DNA from: Lachnospiraceae bacterium UBA3863
GTDB taxonomy: Bacteria > Bacillota > Clostridia > Lachnospirales > Lachnospiraceae
DNA: 8,912 bases
Direction: 5' to 3'
Assembly (NCBI GenBank): GCA_002392385.1
Contig: DGGX01000010.1
Span: 1-8,912 of the forward strand
Shown here: positions 5,505 to 8,912 of the stretch, in pieces
Numbering within the stretch: the first letter of the stretch is position 1
Layout: each line of letters opens with the position of its first letter
Program-made: the position numbers and the translations under genes
The notes under the pieces: model-generated
Database searches by the model: none
Told to the model about the DNA's origin: nothing
The model's input: only the letters and a program-made list of their open reading frames with translations

Positions 5505-8213
5505 ATGGCAACAGACAGAAGGACACTGAAGGATCATCTATACAGGAACAGATTCACCGCGGCGGCTGTCCTGACTGCCGCCGTCATCGTTGTGATCACC
5601 TATGCGGTGCGGGGGATCCGCCCCTTCGGGGAGAACATGATCCTGCGGGTGGACCTCTTCCACCAGTACGCGCCTTACATTGAAGAGATGCGCAGCCGCA
5701 TCCTGTCGGGACAGAGTCTTCTCTACAGCTGGGAGGGAGGCCTGGGCAAGGACCACCTGGCCCAGATGGCCTACTACACCACCAGCCCTCTCAATATCCT
5801 GGCCTTCTTCCTGCCTCCCCAGGCCCTGCCGGAGCTCGTCGCCTTCCTGATCCTTCTCAAGATCAGTCTGGCGGCCGGGACCTTCTCCGTCTATCTGCGC
5901 GGCCATTTCCGCGTCAACGACCTGTCGGTCACCTTTTTCTCCCTGCTCTACGCCTTCTGCGCCTACGTGACCTGCTACTACTGGAACATCATGTGGATGG
6001 ACACGGTGGTCCTCTTCCCCCTGGTGGTCCTGGGTGCGGAAGAGCTCATGGAGAAGGACCGGCGTGCGCTCTACTATGGCGCTCTGACCCTGACCATGAT
6101 CGTCAACTTCTATCTGGCGGTCCTGGTCTGCATCCTGATCACCCTTTACTGGCTGGTACGGCTCTTCTCCCTCTATTCCTGGAAGGAGGACCGGGCCCGG
6201 ATGATCACCGTCACCGTCCGTTTCATGGTGCTCTCCGTCCTCTCCGCCATGACCTCCCTTTTCATCCTGGGACCTGTGGCCACGGCGCTGAGCGAAACAG
6301 AGGTCAGCGACTCCGCCTTCCCCGGCATGAAGGTCTATACCAATGCCCTCCAGTTCATTCCCGACCATTTCCTGGGGGCCCGGCCGGCTGTCCTGGCCCG
6401 CAACGAGGATCTGCCCAACATCTACTGCGGCGTCCTGACCCTGGTCCTGGCGCCCGCCTGGTACGCTGACCGGCAGGTCCGGACCCGGGAGAAGGTCCTC
6501 TACAGCCTCCTCCTGGTCTTCATGCTGCTGGCCTGCTGTATCCAGCCCCTGGACTATCTCATCCACGGCATGCATTTCCCCGCCAACCTGCCCCACCGGT
6601 TCGCCTTCATCTACAGCTTCATCCTCCTCTATATGGGCTTTGGCGGCCTTCTGGCCGTGCGCCGCGGCCGCGTCTCCGCCGTCGTGCCCGTCTGCGCCTG
6701 CCTGGTCTATGTCCCGGGGATCCTGCTGAGTGAGTTTGGCCTCATCCGTCTGTCCGAGGATATCGACCGGGTCCTGTCCGGCACGGACATTATACTCAAC
6801 CTTGTCCTGATGGCCGTCTATCTCCTGCTCCTGGCCGCCGTGGCATACGCTGTCCGGTCCCGGGACACAGCCGGCCAGGACCGCCCCTTCGGGGCGGCCG
6901 CGCGGCGGCTCCTCCTGCCCCTTCTGCTGGTCCCGGTCCTCTTTGAATGCCAGTTTTCCTTCATCACCAATCTGGACGACGTGGGGGACCGTGTGCCCTA
7001 CACCGCCTACATGGACAGCACCGCGGAGGCCCTGGAGGCCATGGAGGAGGCGGAGGACGGCGCCTTCTTCCGGGCGGAATTCCGGCGTTTTGTCTCCATC
7101 AATGATTCCTCCCTCTATCATTACAATGGCTTCTCCCAGTTCTCCTCTCTCCAGCCCGGCGGGATCTCCGCCCTCATGGAGGATCTGGGCATCGCGGCCA
7201 CCGGCAACAGCTTCCGCTATTACGATCCCACGCCCCTGATCGACGCCCTCTTCGACGTCCGCTACATCCTGAACCGGGATGTGGAGCACCCCAAGGCGGA
7301 CAGGTACAGCTTCTTCGGAGAGTTCGGCAACGTCCTTGTCTACCGCAATGACCGCGCCCTGCCCCTGGCCTTCATGACAGCCCCCGCTATGGCTGACTGG
7401 GATCCAGAGGACAGCGATCCCTTCTCCGTGCAGAACGACCTGCTGCGCCGGGCGGCCGGCCTGGAAAGGGATATGTTCACCATGATCGACGAGGAAGAGC
7501 TCTACACGGAGAACATCGATCTCACAGACATACGCTCTTCCAATGATTTCGACTACGAGCTCATGTTCCCCCGGAGTCTGACGGACATCCCCTCCGTCCA
7601 CGCCAACTATGTCTCCGACCGTCATCAGTACGTCTATCTCTATGTGGATGCCCCCAACGCGGGCCGTTTCATCTACGCCAACAGCTCTGTCCGGGAGGAC
7701 AGAGAGCTCTCTGCGGGACGCAGCCTGATCGATGTGGGATGGATGGAAGAAGGGGAACCTCTGGAGGTGGAATTCGCCCTCACGGACAGAGGGCAGTTTG
7801 AAAAGACCTACCGCCGCACGGGCAGTGTGCGGCTGCTCTGCGCCGCCTACGACGACGCGGCCTTTGAAGAGGGCTATGAGATCCTGTCTCAGGAACCCAT
7901 GCAGATCACTTCCTTTGAAGACACCCGCGTAGAGGGCAGGGTCACGGCCTCTCAGGACGGCATCCTGATGACCTCCATTCCTCTCGCGGGCGGCTGGGAA
8001 GTAAGTCTTGACGGTGAGCGGACAGACATCCTGCCGCTGGGCGGCGGCCTGATCGGGATCCGGGTGCCCGCCGGCGCTCACACCGTCGTCTTCACCTGGC
8101 GCAGCAGGGTCCTGCTGCCCTGCCTGATCCTCTCCGCCGCCGGACTCATCCTTGCAGTCCTTTATATCCGGCGGCCACGGCTCCGCTCAAAGCGGAAACA
8201 GGCAGGATCATAA
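5505..8213 (+). CDS. YfhO-family polytopic membrane protein (GT-C-like)
   Basis: This 902-aa protein has the full architecture of the YfhO family (PF09586). A first membrane segment (about 17-36) is followed by the outward-facing RVDLFHQYAPY motif (Asp50, His53, Gln54), SLLYSWEGGLGKD (71-83) and YYTTSPLNILAFFLP (90-104). Many membrane segments run to about residue 480. A large extracytoplasmic part (about 485-865) ends with the family's GGWEVSLDGE and VPAGAHTVVFTW motifs, and a last membrane helix (869-888) leads to a basic tail. Family members are predicted GT-C lipid-linked sugar transferases; in Bacillus subtilis YfhO works with CsbB in decorating lipoteichoic acid with GlcNAc. A role in glycosylating a surface polymer is inferred here, and no partner glycosyltransferase or flippase gene is in the window. 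The ribosome site is modest (AGGA a few bases before the ATG). Its last 68 bases overlap the convergent thioesterase gene. Confidence 0.9.
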   Translation: MATDRRTLKDHLYRNRFTAAAVLTAAVIVVITYAVRGIRPFGENMILRVDLFHQYAPYIEEMRSRILSGQSLLYSWEGGLGKDHLAQMAYYTTSPLNILAFFLPPQALPELVAFLILLKISLAAGTFSVYLRGHFRVNDLSVTFFSLLYAFCAYVTCYYWNIMWMDTVVLFPLVVLGAEELMEKDRRALYYGALTLTMIVNFYLAVLVCILITLYWLVRLFSLYSWKEDRARMITVTVRFMVLSVLSAMTSLFILGPVATALSETEVSDSAFPGMKVYTNALQFIPDHFLGARPAVLARNEDLPNIYCGVLTLVLAPAWYADRQVRTREKVLYSLLLVFMLLACCIQPLDYLIHGMHFPANLPHRFAFIYSFILLYMGFGGLLAVRRGRVSAVVPVCACLVYVPGILLSEFGLIRLSEDIDRVLSGTDIILNLVLMAVYLLLLAAVAYAVRSRDTAGQDRPFGAAARRLLLPLLLVPVLFECQFSFITNLDDVGDRVPYTAYMDSTAEALEAMEEAEDGAFFRAEFRRFVSINDSSLYHYNGFSQFSSLQPGGISALMEDLGIAATGNSFRYYDPTPLIDALFDVRYILNRDVEHPKADRYSFFGEFGNVLVYRNDRALPLAFMTAPAMADWDPEDSDPFSVQNDLLRRAAGLERDMFTMIDEEELYTENIDLTDIRSSNDFDYELMFPRSLTDIPSVHANYVSDRHQYVYLYVDAPNAGRFIYANSSVREDRELSAGRSLIDVGWMEEGEPLEVEFALTDRGQFEKTYRRTGSVRLLCAAYDDAAFEEGYEILSQEPMQITSFEDTRVEGRVTASQDGILMTSIPLAGGWEVSLDGERTDILPLGGGLIGIRVPAGAHTVVFTWRSRVLLPCLILSAAGLILAVLYIRRPRLRSKRKQAGS

Positions 8214-8619
8214 AGGTGAAGATACCTGCGCAGAGCTCTGTCTGCGTGCCGTCCTCCCGGACGCCGGAGACAGAGACGTCCAGATAGATCAGACTCTTGC
8301 CTCTCTTGCGGATCGTCGCCTCGGCGATGATCCGCTTTATTCCAATACCGGGACGAAAATAGCGCAGTGTGCCGTCCACGGTGGTCACCGCCTCTCCTGT
8401 GCTGCTGGCCGCGCCGCCCGAGGCCGCGTCGGCCGCCGTGTAGAGCAGACCGCCGTTCAGGGACCCCACGGGATTCAGCATCCAGGGAGCCGTCTCCCCC
8501 TCCACCCGGGCATACCCCTCCCGGATCTCGGTGGTCACAAGATGCAGATGCCCCGCAAAGGCATTGGTCCTGTTCCTGTGCTCCCGGATCGCCTCCATAT
8601 CGATATTCTTTCCTGCCAT
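8146..8619 (-). CDS. PaaI-type hotdog-fold thioesterase
   Basis: This 157-aa protein is a single hotdog domain of the PaaI/YbgC-like acyl-CoA thioesterase type, which hydrolyses acyl- or aryl-CoA thioesters in the cytoplasm. The core motif is NPVGSLNGGLLYTAAD (49-64). Asp64 matches the catalytic acid position, and TTVDGTLRYFRP (79-90) is the usual following strand. The position that is normally His in the HGG motif is Asn55 here. The ATG at 8619 has CGGAG about nine bases upstream and gives the family's usual length. The last 17 or so residues (after FTFMILP) lie beyond the conserved fold and are encoded antisense to the 3' end of the YfhO gene. The gene is separated from the upstream isomerase by the large palindrome, so it may have its own promoter, which I could not place. 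The natural substrate is unknown. Confidence 0.88.
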   Translation of the reverse strand: MAGKNIDMEAIREHRNRTNAFAGHLHLVTTEIREGYARVEGETAPWMLNPVGSLNGGLLYTAADAASGGAASSTGEAVTTVDGTLRYFRPGIGIKRIIAEATIRKRGKSLIYLDVSVSGVREDGTQTELCAGIFTFMILPVSALSGAVAAGYKGLQG

Positions 8620-8635
8620 TTCAAAATCACTCCGT

Positions 8636-8753
8636 ACATTCCCCGGAGACCTTAAGGAAACGCCGGCACTTCATTTTTCCAAGCCTCTGGCGCAGGAAAA
8701 ATGATAGTACCGCTGCGTTTCCGATTGAGCGAGAGCGCGTCTCCGGGGAATGT
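8636..8753. repeat. 118-bp nested imperfect palindrome (MITE- or REP-like element)
   Basis: Outer perfect 15-base arms ACATTCCCCGGAGAC (8636-8650) and GTCTCCGGGGAATGT (8739-8753) enclose a second stem. That stem is GGAAACGC (8656-8663) with GCGTTTCC (8715-8722), then CGG with CCG, ACT with AGT, and TCATTTTTCC (8671-8680) with GGAAAAATGA (8695-8704), interrupted by small bulges. The apical loop is 14 bases. About 39 base pairs form in all. Sixteen unpaired bases (8723-8738) on the right side have only five counterparts on the left. It lies between two minus-strand genes and encodes no protein. Only one copy is in the window and no clear target-site duplication is visible. A mobile miniature element, a structured leader RNA of the thioesterase gene, or a processing/terminator structure are all possible. 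Confidence 0.75.
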
Positions 8754-8792
8754 TTTATGCAATAATCCAGTTATCTGACGATCCGGCCTCTT

Positions 8793-8912
8793 TTACCTTG
8801 TGATCACATCCACCGGCACATTGAAGATCTTGGCGACCTTGAGGATGGTGTCGATGTGTCTGCCGGTGGCGGCGGCCATGTGGTGGGTCGGGCCGGCCTC
8901 GCTCCAGCGGTT
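8793..8912 (-). CDS. L-fucose/L-arabinose isomerase-like protein, C-terminal fragment
   Basis: The last 39 codons of a gene that enters from the right edge are visible, ending in TAA at 8793-8795. They read NRWSEAGPTHHMAAATGRHI and continue through DTILKVAKIFNVPVDVITR. The GPTHH motif followed by a glycine-containing helix and a LKVAKIF segment is the C-terminal signature of the L-fucose/L-arabinose isomerase superfamily, where the histidine helps bind the metal or substrate. Such enzymes interconvert aldoses and ketoses in the cytoplasm, which would fit pentose or deoxyhexose released by GH43-type enzymes. The fragment is too short to say which sugar is used. The palindrome lies 39 bp downstream of the stop; no separate intrinsic terminator is evident. 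Confidence 0.72.
   Translation of the reverse strand, partial: NRWSEAGPTHHMAAATGRHIDTILKVAKIFNVPVDVITR

Noticed and set aside
5538..8081. An 847-codon open frame on the minus strand opposite the YfhO gene
   Set aside because: Its translation is rich in Gly, Asp, Gln, His and Val with no recognisable domain. This is what antisense reading of a G+C-rich gene with strong third-position bias gives. The plus frame has a full YfhO architecture.
8636..8753. The palindrome as a simple intrinsic terminator for the isomerase gene
   Set aside because: On the minus strand it is followed by ACGGAGTG, not a T run. Only the plus direction has a short TTTT, and no plus-strand gene reads into it other than possible YfhO read-through. 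The structure is also far longer than a usual terminator.
8152..8765. Plus-strand frames opposite the thioesterase
   Set aside because: They are Arg/Pro-rich shadows of a gene with a clear hotdog motif, and one runs through the palindrome.

Overview
The window looks like a piece of a G+C-rich, anaerobic, fibre-degrading Firmicute of the class Clostridia, probably Lachnospiraceae or a relative. The grounds are strong AGGAGG-type ribosome binding sites, Gram-positive -35/-10 boxes, a tRNA gene without an encoded CCA, a YfhO-family protein, and intracellular-type glycosidases beside a sugar isomerase. The genus cannot be named from the sequence alone.

Layout from left to right. The 5' end of a GH43 glycosidase gene (minus, cut by the window edge) is followed by a complete GH5 glycosidase (minus, 386 aa). 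Next comes a tRNA-Leu(CAA) gene (minus) with a clear promoter and a strong intrinsic terminator, and then a fold-type I aminotransferase of the aspartate aminotransferase-like family (minus, 438 aa). On the plus strand follow a 590-aa MATE transporter fused to an RsbW/SpoIIAB-like ATP-binding domain and a 902-aa YfhO-family membrane protein. The gap between these two holds what looks like a decayed or frameshifted small gene on the minus strand with its own promoter. At the right, a PaaI-type hotdog thioesterase (minus) overlaps the 3' end of the YfhO gene in convergent orientation. A 118-bp nested palindrome follows, and then the 3' end of an L-fucose/L-arabinose isomerase-like gene (minus, cut by the window edge).

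How the genes may work together: GH43, GH5 and the isomerase fragment suggest plant or microbial oligosaccharide use, but the two glycosidases and the isomerase lie at opposite ends and are not one operon. The GH5 and GH43 genes share strand and are 146 bp apart. The remaining genes look like unrelated single-gene units. The items most worth a second look are the MATE-ATPase fusion, the palindromic element at 8636-8753, and the frameshifted small gene at 5095-5336.
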